This document shows positions 1-11,349 of a stretch of 64,000 nt of DNA, one piece after another (position 1 is the stretch's first letter; the number at the start of each line of letters is the position of its first letter). Made by a program: the position numbers and the translations under genes. The stretch is from the NCBI GenBank assembly GCA_025093555.1, contig JAIWNF010000005.1, forward strand, positions 62,001 to 126,000, given 5' to 3'. Source of the DNA: Circinella umbellata. Lineage: Eukaryota; Mucoromycota; Mucoromycetes; Mucorales; Lichtheimiaceae. The notes beneath the pieces were generated by a model. That model saw only the letters and a program-made list of their open reading frames with translations. It made no database searches and had not been told where the DNA came from.

Positions 1-12
1 ATTCAACTGTAA

Positions 13-177
13 AACTTGGAGCTACGCTATCATCAACGCATCAAGAGGAAACAAGCAGTATTTGAGCCAAGCTTTACAAGATACGTAAGATCAATACACA
101 ATATCACTTTTAAAAATCAAGCATCACCACAAGTTATCGGCCAAGCTATTCAGGCGGCTCATGAATACGTAAAATAA
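13..177 (+). CDS. C-terminal ORF fragment near the left edge, unknown
   Basis: An open frame follows an in-frame stop at 10-12 and ends in TAA at 175-177. It encodes about 54 residues, basic at the start (RYHQRIKRKQ) and amphipathic after (SPQVIGQAIQAAHEYVK). It has no ATG of its own, so it would be a last exon or a relic of a gene lying left of the window. I do not recognise a family. Chance is a real alternative at this length. Confidence 0.25.
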   Translation, partial: NLELRYHQRIKRKQAVFEPSFTRYVRSIHNITFKNQASPQVIGQAIQAAHEYVK

Positions 178-1194
178 AGCGTTCACGCGTAAATACGATG
201 ACCTTAGGATACTATCAAACATTCTTTTGCCCAAATGTGGCAAGGGAAACTGGAGCATGCTAAGACACGCACAGCTTTCATGTTTTCGAGGACAGTGGAC
301 GACACCTTATCAGGACATATAACCAAAAGAATCAAATCACTATTGTAACTATCAAAAGCTTGCAAACAACAACGACCAGTGCGCTTCATGAAGTTTGTGT
401 CCACATATTGCTTCGATTTCTATTAAAATGAGTGGTAAAAATGGATGTTCAACTTTTTGGTTTCTACTAACTACATTTTATCGTGAAACCAGCACTCCAT
501 TTGTTGTTATCAGTGATATACTCTTCCTTTGTGCCAATCAAGTACAAAGTATTGATACATGTCACCACAGGATTCATTATGACTGGGCTTCGATACATGT
601 TCAGTGACCTAGATGCAAAAGTGTGTGGCGGACATTGGTGTTTTCAGTGAAAAAAACGTGGCGCCAAGTAAAAAACATCCCCTCAGCCAATATAAATCAT
701 CCCCCCCTTAACAACTGCGATGTCATAAAAAAAAATCCTGTACACCAATCTCATAGGTTTTAGGGGTTGTTACACCATGCTGAGTTTGGTTTTTTTTTAT
801 CAGTTTTTCTCTTAGCTTGCACGGTCCACATTTTTATATCAATCTTTTTCTTTTTTTTTTGTTGCTCCGTTCCGCCCAAAAAAAAAAAAAAAAGGTTAAA
901 CGAGGCGAAAAGGAACAAAAAGAAAAGAAACGATCTTTTGATAATTAAATAGGTACAATTGAATTGAATGAAAATTATTTTTACTGAAGTGATATTTTAC
1001 CATCTCTTTTTTCTATCTTCCATCACTTTTTTCTTTTTAACTATTGAACTTGTTTATTATAACCCCCCCCTTCTTTCTTTTTTTTTCTCCTCCCCCTCTT
1101 TTTTTTTCTTTACACGCAAAATTCCGCGTCATTGCAGTAAAACGTGGACTCAGAGAGACTGACGCATAATAATTCATTAATATTTTTTAATAGA
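178..1194. other. Intergenic region and TUP1 upstream sequence
   Basis: No supportable gene. The last 400 bases before the TUP1 ATG are rich in pyrimidine tracts (runs of T, and C/T blocks near 1065-1110). This resembles the pyrimidine-rich leaders seen before several other genes in this window. Confidence 0.6.
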
Positions 1195-4121
1195 ATGTCT
1201 GTGTACAGTCATCGACCCGTGGTTCCTGGCCCACAGAATCGCATTATTGAAATGCTTGACGCCATCCGAGCTGAATTTGATCAACTTGTTCGAGATGTTT
1301 ACATGAATAAGACTGAAAAAGAAAACATTGAACACAAAAGTAAGTTTTTTTAATAAAAAAGACTGTTGACCATTGAAAAAAAAAGTTGAAGGAAGGATGT
1401 TTGATGGTTAATGTTTGATTGTTTTTTGTAGTGTCAACGCAATTACAAGAGATGCATAATTTTCAACAAAATCTATTGGAGATTGAACGTCAACAACAAG
1501 CAATGAAAAAACAGTATGTATAAATTTATTTTACTAGTCTTTTGTTATGGGATATCATATATATTTACGTGTCAAAAATTTATTTGTTAAATATTTTTTT
1601 TTCTGCAGATATGAAGAAGAAATTGCTCGTCTTCGACAACAATTAGAACAAGCTCAAGTTCGCGCAGGACATGCACCTCCACCTCAACCTGGTAGTAATA
1701 ATAATAATGGTAATAGTAATAACGCGTCTCATCCACCGCCACCTCACCAACAATCACAGCAACAAGGTGGACAACAGCCACCACCTAGTATTGGTCCAGG
1801 ATCAAATTATTTTGGAGGAATTATGAATCCACATGGTAATGGAAACAGTCAAGGACCACCTGGATTGATGGTGCCACCGCCTCAACAACAACAGCAACAG
1901 CAACCAACAGGAGGAGATCATGGTGTTCCTCCACACTATCCTCCTTCATCTCAAGCCCCTCCACCTCCTCCGCCAAGTTCCGCTCCTGGTTACATGAATG
2001 GATCTAATCAACAGCAAGGTAAATTATTATTTACTATCACCTTTTTTTTTTGAAAGAATTTGTATATCTGAAACATCATTAAACTAAAAAAGGTTACGGA
2101 TATCCACCATCGCGTGGTGGCGCTACACCTGGCACACCTCAATCATCACATGCTCCACCTGTACCTCAACCATTGAATGATCCTTCTGGAACATCTAAAC
2201 GTAAATCAGGATCGTCAATGAGTGGTCCAGTTATGCCTTCTCCTAGTGGTACTAATGGCCCACCTCCACCTAATAATAATTCAGTAGTGGCACAACGACC
2301 CAAGAATCAAATGGGACCAACTACATCTGGTGGATTAGCGGATGTCGATCCGGAAAATGTTCCACCCAACATGAAAGTCGAAGGTCGCGATTGGTTTGCA
2401 CTGTAAGTTTTTATTTTTTTTTCACCCCCCTCTTTTTATATTGAATAATGGGAAAATATATATTTTTCTTTGTGGATCTATGATATACTAAAAGTTATAT
2501 ATATATGTACTTAGATTTAATCCCAAGACACCACGTTATCTTAAGGTGGATTTACTTCATAGTATTGACCATTCTAGTGTTGTATGCTGTGTCAAATTTA
2601 GTGCTGATGGTCGATGGATGGCTGCTGGTTGTAACCGAGCAACCTATATCTATGATGTTACTACTGCGAATTTGTCATGGTAATAATTTTTTTTATTAGC
2701 TAAAAAAAATAACTGTATCGCGCAAAAAGGGCACAAAAAAAATTCTGGAAAGAAACAAATGATTGAAACTAACAACATATTATATATAGTATGCTTCAAG
2801 ATGATAGCGTTCAAAAGGATGGTGATTTGTATATTCGTTCTGTGTGTTTCAGCCCTGATGGAAAATATCTTGCAACAGGTGCCGAAGATAAACAAATCCG
2901 CGTATGTCTTCTTATTATTATTTCTTATTGTTTCACAATGAAGAATAAAAACATTGACGAATACTTGTTTTTGCAAAAAAAAAAAAAATTATCATGAATT
3001 ATATATAGATTTGGGATATTGAAAGACGTCAAATCCGTAACGTATTTAGAGGACATGAACAAGATATTTATTCACTTGATTTTAGTCGTGATGGACGTGT
3101 TATTGTATCAGGATCAGGTGATCGTACTGTACGGATATGGAGTATGACAGAACAAAAGGAGATGCATTGTATTCCGATCCAAGATCTGGATCAAAAGGAT
3201 CCAGGTGTAACTAGTGTTGCTATTTCACCTGACAGCCGACTTGTTGCAGCTGGTAGTCTTGACAAGATGGTTCGAGTATGGGACATTCAAACAGGCCAAG
3301 CTTTAGAACGTTTAGAAGGTCATAAAGATAGTGTGTATTCAGTTGCATTTATGCCTGATGGACGAACTCTTGTGAGTGGCAGTTTAGATAAAACTATTAA
3401 GATGTGGCAACTTGGAACCAATGATGGACGTAGTAATTATGGCATGGATAGAGATCGTTCTAAAGGTCCATGTAAAATGACATTTACTGGTCATAAGGTA
3501 AAAGAAAAAGAAAAGTCGGGAATGAAAAAAAGACAAATATTTTTTTTTCTTGAAATGTAACACTATAGTGTGTCGTATTAACTATAATTTGTTTATGTAA
3601 ACAACAACAACAATAATAATAATTAGGATTTTGTCTTATCAGTTGCTTGTACACCTGATGGTAATTGGATTGTTTCCGGATCAAAAGATCGTGGGGTCCA
3701 ATTCTGGGATCCTCGAACTGGACAAACTCAATTTATGCTACAAGGACACAAAAATTCTGGTAAGCTTTGTTATTAATAATGATAATTAAAAAAAAATTAA
3801 TACTTTCAGATTTATTATTCAATTCATTTTAAATATATTAATGTTTTTATTATTAGTTATTTCTGTTGCTATTAGTCCTTCCGGACGAACATTGTTTGCA
3901 ACGGGTTCGGGTGATAATCGCGCTCGAATTTGGAGTTACGAGCCACTTGGTATGTATTTTTTTTTTATTCTAGGTGTGTGCGGCGAGGTTTTTTTTTGGG
4001 GGGGAGAAAGGGTAAGTGTGAAAAGTATAGATTAAACATTCGATATCTATATATATATATATATGTGTGTATGCGTTTCTATGAATATAAAACTAACATA
4101 ACCTGATAAACCTAAGCTTAA
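1195..4121 (+). CDS. TUP1: Tup1-type WD40 transcriptional corepressor
   Basis: Global corepressor that works with a Cyc8/Ssn6 partner at DNA-bound repressors. Ten exons fit: 1195-1339, 1432-1513, 1609-2018, 2093-2402, 2515-2679, 2790-2901, 3009-3497, 3627-3759, 3857-3949 and 4117-4121. They total 1944 nt, or 647 residues. Residues 1-95 carry the N-terminal tetramerisation helix ([15 protein letters not shown]...). A Pro/Gln/Asn-rich linker follows. From about residue 315 comes the family block [20 protein letters not shown] and then seven WD40 blades with repeated GHxxxVxS/WD motifs, ending in the typical [13 protein letters not shown]. The last intron has an ACTAAC branch-like site, and the last exon supplies only the end of one codon plus the stop. 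Family call is very secure; the micro-exon is inferred. Confidence 0.93.
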
Positions 4122-4880
4122 AAAAAATTCACATTCGATACAATTTTTATTTTTATTTTATTTTTACCAATTTTCGTTCTTCTCAGTTCTACCTTGTTGA
4201 TATTTCCTTTTTTTTTTTTGCATTCCTGCACAAATTGTCACTACGCACACACAAACACACACACAAACACATACACATACGCATTATATGTACATTCAAA
4301 CATTTGCACGCAGACACTTTATTTTTTGCTTTGTTTTTATACGGGTTGCTGATGTATCTCTTTTTCCTTTTTTTTATTTTATAATTTTATTGCGCAAGAT
4401 GGATGATGACAAGTTTTATATATATATATATATATATATTATATTTTATTATTACATTTCACTTTAAGAAATATATATGTATATATTTGGGGGGTGATAG
4501 AAAAAGCCAAGCCAGTTGGCTGATTTATATATAATTTAAATATATTTATATAAGACGAGAGAAATTGAAAGGGAGCGAACAAAAAAAAACATTTACAAAA
4601 AAAATTAAGAGAGAGAGGAAAAATGGGATGGAAAAGGTTAGTAGCAAAAAAAAAATGAATTGATTTTCAAAAGTTTATGTAACTGTGACACACAAGTTTT
4701 TTTCGTGTACCCTTTCCCCTTCTTCAATGTCATCTGTTTGTTGATTTATGTGAAGGTATGCTGAATAACACCCCAATAATCCAATCATCTGTATACAATT
4801 ATGATATTTATGTTAGAGAGAACAAAACAAACGCGTTTATAAATGACGTATTTAGGGGGAGTGGGGGAAACGATAAGTAA
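4122..4880. other. Intergenic, AT-rich with microsatellites
   Basis: No gene seen between the convergent TUP1 and tetraspanin-like genes. Contains CA-rich tracts near 4240-4285 and a TA tract near 4418-4440. Likely the 3' untranslated regions of both genes. Confidence 0.6.
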
Positions 4881-5773
4881 CTAGATAAAATAATATACCT
4901 GTACCAATTTTAATACCCATAATGTAACTCCCCAAGCATATATACCACTTCCAAATAGTGTCATTAATTTATTTAAACATGGTTCTAGTTCATCCATATC
5001 ATTATCACTTGTAAGAAACATGTTTCGATCAAATCTATTAGCGAATCCTTGGCATTGTAATCGTGTTTGTAATTGTTCTAACAATACTGCATCATTTTGG
5101 TTTTCATAAGCTCGTTGCCACGAATCATCCAACTGTTCACGAATATAGGTATTTCCATCCAACATTAATTTATATGTTGATATACTAAACTGGATTCCAA
5201 CCAGTAAAAGTAATAGCATGACGTACTTTTTTTTGATGATATATATTTACGTATACATATGGAAAACATTTTATCAGTTTATATTTTTTTTTGTGGTTAA
5301 TTGACTGGTTATAAGAACCAAAAAAAAAAGGAATGATGTTATTTTTTTTCTTACCCAATGAACTGGACCACCTAATGATATTGTAATGAATAATAATAAT
5401 ATATATAATGATCCAAAAAGTATATGAACCCAACTAAAATGAAGACCAATGGACGGAACCACTGTAATTCCATTCATTTTACTTGGATTATACATCATAC
5501 ATTGATGTGTTGAACAATATCGGAGTGAATATAATGTGAATGATGAGATGGCAAACTATTATATAAATATACATTGCATAAGTATAATTTCCCATGAATG
5601 CTTTTGAGATTATGTCTGGTTATAAATGATGAAACGAAAAAGTTTACAGCAATTAAGAAGATGAATGAAAAAATGATCCAACGTTTATATGGTAATCGTT
5701 TCGGTGGATGGTGTAATAATGATAATGTTTCATCATCTTTTGAAGATTGTATTGTTGAAATATATTCAAACAT
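4881..5773 (-). CDS. Four-helix membrane protein, tetraspanin-like
   Basis: Three exons fit in phase: 5773-5648, 5555-5355 and 5225-4881, giving 223 residues. Joining exon 1 to exon 2 makes one continuous first helix (WIIFSFIFLIA + FAISSFTLYSL). Helices 2 and 3 are WVHILFGSLYILLLFITISL and YVMLLLLLVGIQFSISTYKL, and the fourth is the C-terminal GIYAWGVTLWVLKLVQVYYF. The large loop between helices 3 and 4 contains AYENQNDAVLLEQLQ...LQCQGF...CL, which resembles the large extracellular loop of tetraspanins. The canonical CCG is reduced to a single Cys (CQG). A GT donor near the end (CAG|GTATAT) could add a further exon. Topology is secure; family assignment is moderate. Confidence 0.6.
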
Positions 5774-6846
5774 AGGTTTATGACTTGCTGTTATTATGGT
5801 AAAAGAGAGAGAGAAAGAGAGAAAAATGTATGAAAATTAAAAAAAAAAGAAAAAAAAGCGAAAGAAAAAGAAAAGGGAATTTTTTTTGTTGTTGATTGAG
5901 TTATATTCATCATGCATTTGGGTCATATTTCAATTGAAATTGGATTCCATCGGTAAAACTAAATTTCCTGTTTTGTTAAAGTGATCGCCAATAAGGCTGG
6001 AACGTAATAGTCGGATTGAACCAAATATTAAATACGTACATTATTGAAATATATATTATTATTATTATGTTATTCAAACCCGAAAATTCGGAATCTACCT
6101 TTTCTTCTTCTCTCTTTCTCTTCTTGCTTCCATTGGTTAAAGATAGTGTAGAATATTTTATGTGAATTTTTTTTTCAATAAACCTGTTATGTTTAATTTG
6201 GATATCATTGTTTTAACATTAACCCAATATTTTCTCCCCCAAATACGTTTTTAATGGCTAGAAAAAGAAAAGCTTCAAGTGAATATATCAACGTATTTTC
6301 CCACCATTTTATATATCCTTTTTGTTAGTTACAAATGGCTTTAGTTTTATTTTGCCCTGAATTATCGTATTATCGTATTAGCGGAGTACATTATGTTCTG
6401 TGTTAAATTCTGGGTAATTACCTTTTGATTATACCATTATCAGCTTTTTTTCCCCAATAATGTTAACGTTAATCCTAATTCATCACTATTATTCAATCAG
6501 ATCTGTACAACAATTGCTTCTTTTTTTTACTCATGGAATTGCTGATTTCTTCTAATAAAGGCTTTATTTATATATATACGTTGTTACTATGCAAAACAAA
6601 GTAAATCCTGTATCCATGATCTATAATAATTAGTTACTATGCCAACATTAATCCAAGCCAAAAAAAAAAGGAATGCTTTATAAAGAAAATAAGTTTATTA
6701 TTAATACAAAAAAAGAAAGATGTTATAAATCTAATGTTACTCTTTTTTTTTCTTCTCAAACATGGAAACGACCGTTTCTATACAGATATACACTTTTATA
6801 TATTCATGTATATATAATTTGTCTCGAATTTTTTGCAAAATTTGAT
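5774..6846. other. Intergenic, no gene seen
   Basis: AT-rich with poly-purine stretches near 5805-5880. All frames are short. It lies upstream of the tetraspanin-like gene and downstream of the Cox VIa gene. Confidence 0.6.
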
Positions 6847-7523
6847 TTATTCTTGAGCAGAGAAGTTAACCTTGGGGTTAAAGATCAAAGATTCCTTACC
6901 CCAGAAATAGTCCTATAATTTATAATACATATATCAATATATATTATTTTTCGTTTTTAATTTTTCCATTCCTATTTAAAAAAAAAACTGACCTTGGTGC
7001 GGATGTTAATGTAAGGGTACTTGACGTATTGTGGGGGATGGTGAGCAAGATGTTCTTCATGAGCAATGGCAAGGTTGTAGGCGTTGACACTGACAGCAAG
7101 AAGGCTATAATGAAATTTAAATAAATTTAAAGAATTAGCTTTTTTTTTTTCCAAAATGGTTGTCTGCAATTATAAAAAAAAAACGCGCTACAAAAAAAAA
7201 CAATTCTAAATTAAATATACATACGCAGGAATACAGACGAAAATGCTAATCTTCTTCCAGGTTTCAGCAGCGGCTATGAACAATGGCAAATAATAAAGAA
7301 AAAATTATTTATATAAATATTTTTAATCGTGCTTCTTTGTTTTGATACAAATGATCTCGAGATTTTTTTTTTAAAAAAAAAAATACGTACGACCAGCATG
7401 AGCCTTAACAGCTTCACGTTGAGCAGCGAATTCAGCACCAGCAGCACTGGTGGATTGGAAACGAACACCAGCACGCTTAATGGTGTTAGTCAATTGAGAG
7501 TTGAATAAGACGCGGGAAGCCAT
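6847..7523 (-). CDS. COX13: Cytochrome c oxidase subunit VIa, mitochondrial
   Basis: Small nuclear-encoded, single-helix subunit of respiratory complex IV in the mitochondrial inner membrane. Four exons (7523-7391, 7273-7225, 7104-6993, 6912-6847) total 360 nt, or 119 residues, the usual family size. Residues 1-25 form a basic, Ser-rich presequence (MASRVLFNSQLTNTIKRAGV). The helix around WKKISIFVCIPALLAVSVNAY is followed by the family block EEHLAHHPPQYVKYPYINIRTK and the tail DYFWGKESLIFNPKVN. The start chosen is the first ATG after in-frame stops. The last exon was placed by the acceptor just before DYFWG. Confidence 0.94.
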
Positions 7524-8952
7524 TTGTTAATGAGTAATAAAAAAAGGAGAAGGGAGGTTAAACACTTTTTTTTGTTTGGTAACTGCCAGGGACCAGCTTT
7601 GTTCAGTGGGGTGAAATTCAGGTGACTGTTTCTAGGTTTTTTTTTTCTTAGTGCTGGCTCCGATATATATAGCATATATAAATCACGCGTTTTGCTTGCC
7701 AATGGTTTATTGATAATAGATGGTTAAAGATATTAAACGACCATATATACATAAGCTTAATTATGCTTTTGTATACTGTTTGAAAAATAGGCAATTTTTT
7801 CTATCTTTTTTACGGTGTATAATTTCAGGGGGGTACCTTAAATAAATGAAATAATTTTGGAATAATATAATGCAAACATTCTTCAAGTCTGGTAAAGTAT
7901 ATTTCGTTCTATGGACGACAACAAAAAAAAATCGGGTAGAAAAACTTAGTTATGCAACGATATTATTTTTTGATATTCTTGATCATACAAAAGTACTACC
8001 TTGAAAAAAGAATTTACAAGTACAAAGAAAAGCTTTTCAATCTGTAAATATTACCTTTGAAAGCATAAAAAAAATACTAGACCAAAAAAGCATAGTACCT
8101 TGTTCAATTTTATAGATTAATTCGAATGAAGATTCACCCGTTTATTTTATTGATCTTCTTGGGGTGCTGCTCTTTTAATATTGTTTGAATATGCACAATT
8201 ACATAATGTATTTCAAGTCATTGATATTATTAACTAGTATATTTACAAGATTATATGATAAATATCCTAGCTATAAATATAATTATTACCAATATAACAT
8301 TCCCTCTATGATTTATGTATGACAGGAAGCCGTTATCAACACATATTTATAGCTGAGTTATAAAATCAAACATCAATCTTACCCACGTTATCCTTCATTT
8401 TAAAAGCTTTTTTTTTTACTGAAGGGTACCCCATTACTTTTGCAGTCATTCATTTGCAGATCTCGAATGAAGAACACCTTTTGAATTCTAAAAAAAAAGT
8501 CTAAAGCTAAAAAAAAAAGAGAAATTAAAAAAAAAGTTATTTGAGCATAGTAGTGCGACCACTAATAACCCTTGACCCCCCAAAAACGATAACGGGGGGA
8601 AATGAAGATGAAAGGATAATAAAAATAAGTAAAAAAATGATAAGAACCTGATAACGATATCAAACTGACAAAGACAAGAGTATTTTGACACACGATTATC
8701 CAATAAAACTATGTTCATATAAGCTATATACTATCTAAAAAATAATAATATGCTATGTTCCGTTTATTTGTCTAAAGTTTCTTCCCCCCCCCACCTTGTG
8801 ACCAGTTGATTATATATTTTCAAACAAGAAAAAAAAAGTGTGCATATATATTTGGGATCATAAAAATTGTTTGTGAATTTTATTTCGTTTTCTCTTTCTT
8901 TCTCTTAAGATTTTTATCATTTTCTTTTTAACTTACGTGTTCGATTATAATA
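7524..8952. other. Intergenic between divergent COX13 and amidohydrolase genes
   Basis: About 1.4 kb with no gene seen. AT-rich with many A runs. Holds the divergent promoters of the complex IV subunit and the decarboxylase-type gene. No clear TATA or operator could be singled out. Confidence 0.6.
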
Positions 8953-10122
8953 ATGACTCAAGATAAATGGTAAATTATATCAAATCATGTAATCTATTGT
9001 TCAATATAAAAAAGAGAGGTTATTTATTGTGTGTTTATATGGTGATTTAGTCTCGTTGATATTCACACTCATGTGTACTTGCCTGAATACCTTGAATTAC
9101 TTCGTCAACGTGAAAAAGTACCTCGTGTATTACCTCCATTGGAAGAAGGTGAAGATGAACGTTTGATTATTTTACCAGATGAAGACAAAGGCGAATCTAC
9201 CAAGAACGGCCGTCCTGTAGGTGCAGATTACTATGATGTACGGGAGAAATTGGCGTTTATGGATAAACATGATATTGATATTTCGGTGATCAGTTTGGCA
9301 AATCCATGGATTGACTTTTTACCACCTACAGAAGAAACATTTGACTTGGCGCGTAGACTAAACATTTCAATGGAAAAGATGTGTCAAGACCCCATTACCA
9401 ACGGTCGTCTCTATGGAATGGGTACACTTCCATTATCATCAGTAGAAGGATCTATTGCTGAAGTAGAGCGAATTGCTGAATTACCAAGAATGCGAGGTGT
9501 TATTATGGGCACATTTGGTTGTGGAAAAGGATTGGATGATCCTGCATTAGAACCATTGTATCAAGCTATTGCCAAACATAACTTGGTTATCTTTTTACAT
9601 CCTCATTATGGTGTAAATTTGCCAGCTTCTGGAAATACGGATGCGGGACATTCACTTGCATTAGCTTTGGGTTTCCCATTCGAGACAACATATGCTATTG
9701 CTCGACTTATTTTGTCAGGTATCTTTGATAGAGTACCGGACCTCAAAATCTTACTTGCACACTCGGGTGGTACATTACCTTTCCTTGCAGGTCGTATCGA
9801 TTCATGTGTTGCACATGATCCTGCTGTCGCATCAAAACTTAATCATCCTCCATCCTATTATCTTAAAAAGCTTTATTATGATGCTGTTATTTACCACGAA
9901 ACGGGTGTCAAGGCTACTGCTGCTTTTGTTGATCCTAGTCAAATGATGTTTGGTACTGATCATCCGTTTTTCCCTCCTTTGGAAACAAAAAATGCACGAT
10001 GGATGTCTGTAGATAGCAATTTATCTGCTATTTCTAATGCAGGATTAGATTCATCAACTGTTGAAGGTATTCTAGGCAAGAATGCATTAAACATTTTTAA
10101 TTTAGAAATGCCACCCAAATAA
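8953..10122 (+). CDS. Amidohydrolase of the ACMSD family (metal-dependent decarboxylase)
   Basis: Two exons, 8953-8969 and 9051-10122, encode 362 residues. The 17-nt first exon joins so that the start reads MTQDKCLVDIHTHVYLPEY, giving the metal-binding HxH just after the junction. Other family landmarks are LGTLPLSS-like GMGTLPLSS, the metal/substrate His in FLHPHYG, HSGGTLPFLAGRID and the catalytic Asp in MFGTDHPFFPP. In animals and bacteria, family members decarboxylate 2-amino-3-carboxymuconate-6-semialdehyde in tryptophan/kynurenine breakdown. Fungal relatives may use other aromatic acids, so the substrate is inferred only as an aromatic or muconate carboxylate. No other kynurenine gene lies nearby. 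Confidence 0.87.
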
Positions 10123-10353
10123 AAAAAAACAGTATATAGTATAATAAGCTGTTAGTAATTATCAAAAAAAGAAAAACAATTTCATTTGTAAAGATATGTG
10201 AAAAGGTTTCATTGAAATCTGTCTTTAATTTTTCAATATGAGCAAACAAAAGGGGTAAAAAAGAAAGATTTAGAAATAGAGACAAGATAAAAAAAAAGAA
10301 TGTACAGAATGATAATATGATATATATATATAAGTATGTGTGTGTTATTTTAG

Positions 10354-11349
10354 TTGATGGGTTGATAAGCATATTCAGGTGGACTTAGTATAGCAATAAG
10401 TGATAAAACAGCGGCAAGGAAAATACTAAAACACCAACTAATTGTGCAAATAATAAATGAAAAGTTATAACGTGTTCCTACATAGAATGTAGCACTTGAA
10501 TTGAACAAATAGGCAATTACACCCATAGAAAATGCTTGTGGGATTGCATGTAAAACAAAAAGTCCAGATAATGTTACCCATGCTCGTGCACGTTTTCGTC
10601 GACTACTGCACATGGTACCTAATAATGCAAGAATAGTCAGGCCACCTAAAATCGCAGCTAGAACCATACCCGCAGCTGCGGCACGCCTGAAACATTCAAA
10701 TAAAAAAAATACACAATGAATAGAAAAGACAAAACAAAACAAAACAATGGTTAAATATAAATACACATACATGCAACCCCTCTCCCTATCCTCTTTTTTT
10801 AACAAGAAAAAAGAGTCTCATCCACTTTCTCTCACTATCATTTTATATTACCATAATTCGCAAAAACCATCTAATTAAGTATTGAAAAAAAAAGAACTGA
10901 TTAATAACAATAATACAATTTCTTTTTTTAAAAACTCACCTTCAGTACAATCTCCTTTCTCCTCTGAAGGAAAGGGTCTACAGTCTCGTGTGTAACTGAA
11001 TTTTGATATTATATGAAAAAAAAAATAATTGTCAATGAATTCCTATCAAGGAATAATAATAACAAGTATAATACAGTACTAATATCTTTTTTCTAACCTT
11101 CGACATTGCCGAAATAATCCATAATCTGTTTCCATATATAAAGGCATAGGTGCAACAAATGATAACCTAGTTTGTTTTCCGAGTTAAGAAAGTTGAATAC
11201 CAAGAATTAAAAAAAAAACCTTGGCATTAAGGAGACGGGAGAAGAGAAACCACTTACCATTTCGGCATCACAAGTGCAGCAATTGTTAATGCATAATTAC
11301 AAAGGAACACAAAAAATGTAACAACATACGCTAAAAGAGAAACTGCCAT
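10354..11349 (-). CDS. Four-helix plasma-membrane-type protein, SUR7/claudin-like
   Basis: Exons at 11349-11258, 11166-11098 and 10995-10940, plus a last exon ending at the stop near 10354, encode roughly 190 residues. Helix 1 is VSLLAYVVTFFVFLCNYALTI. The first loop carries W, then GLFRQC, then further Cys (CRPFP, DCTE), matching the W-GL-C-C layout of claudin/PMP22/SUR7 loops. Helices 2-4 follow (AAILGGLTILALLG, LSGLFVLHAIPQAFSMGVIA, IICTISWCFSIFLAAVLSLI). The third junction is not settled. The TTTCAG acceptor near 10687 is out of phase with exon 3, while an internal CTAG acceptor (exon from 10657) or a mini-exon restores the frame. Confidence 0.6.
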
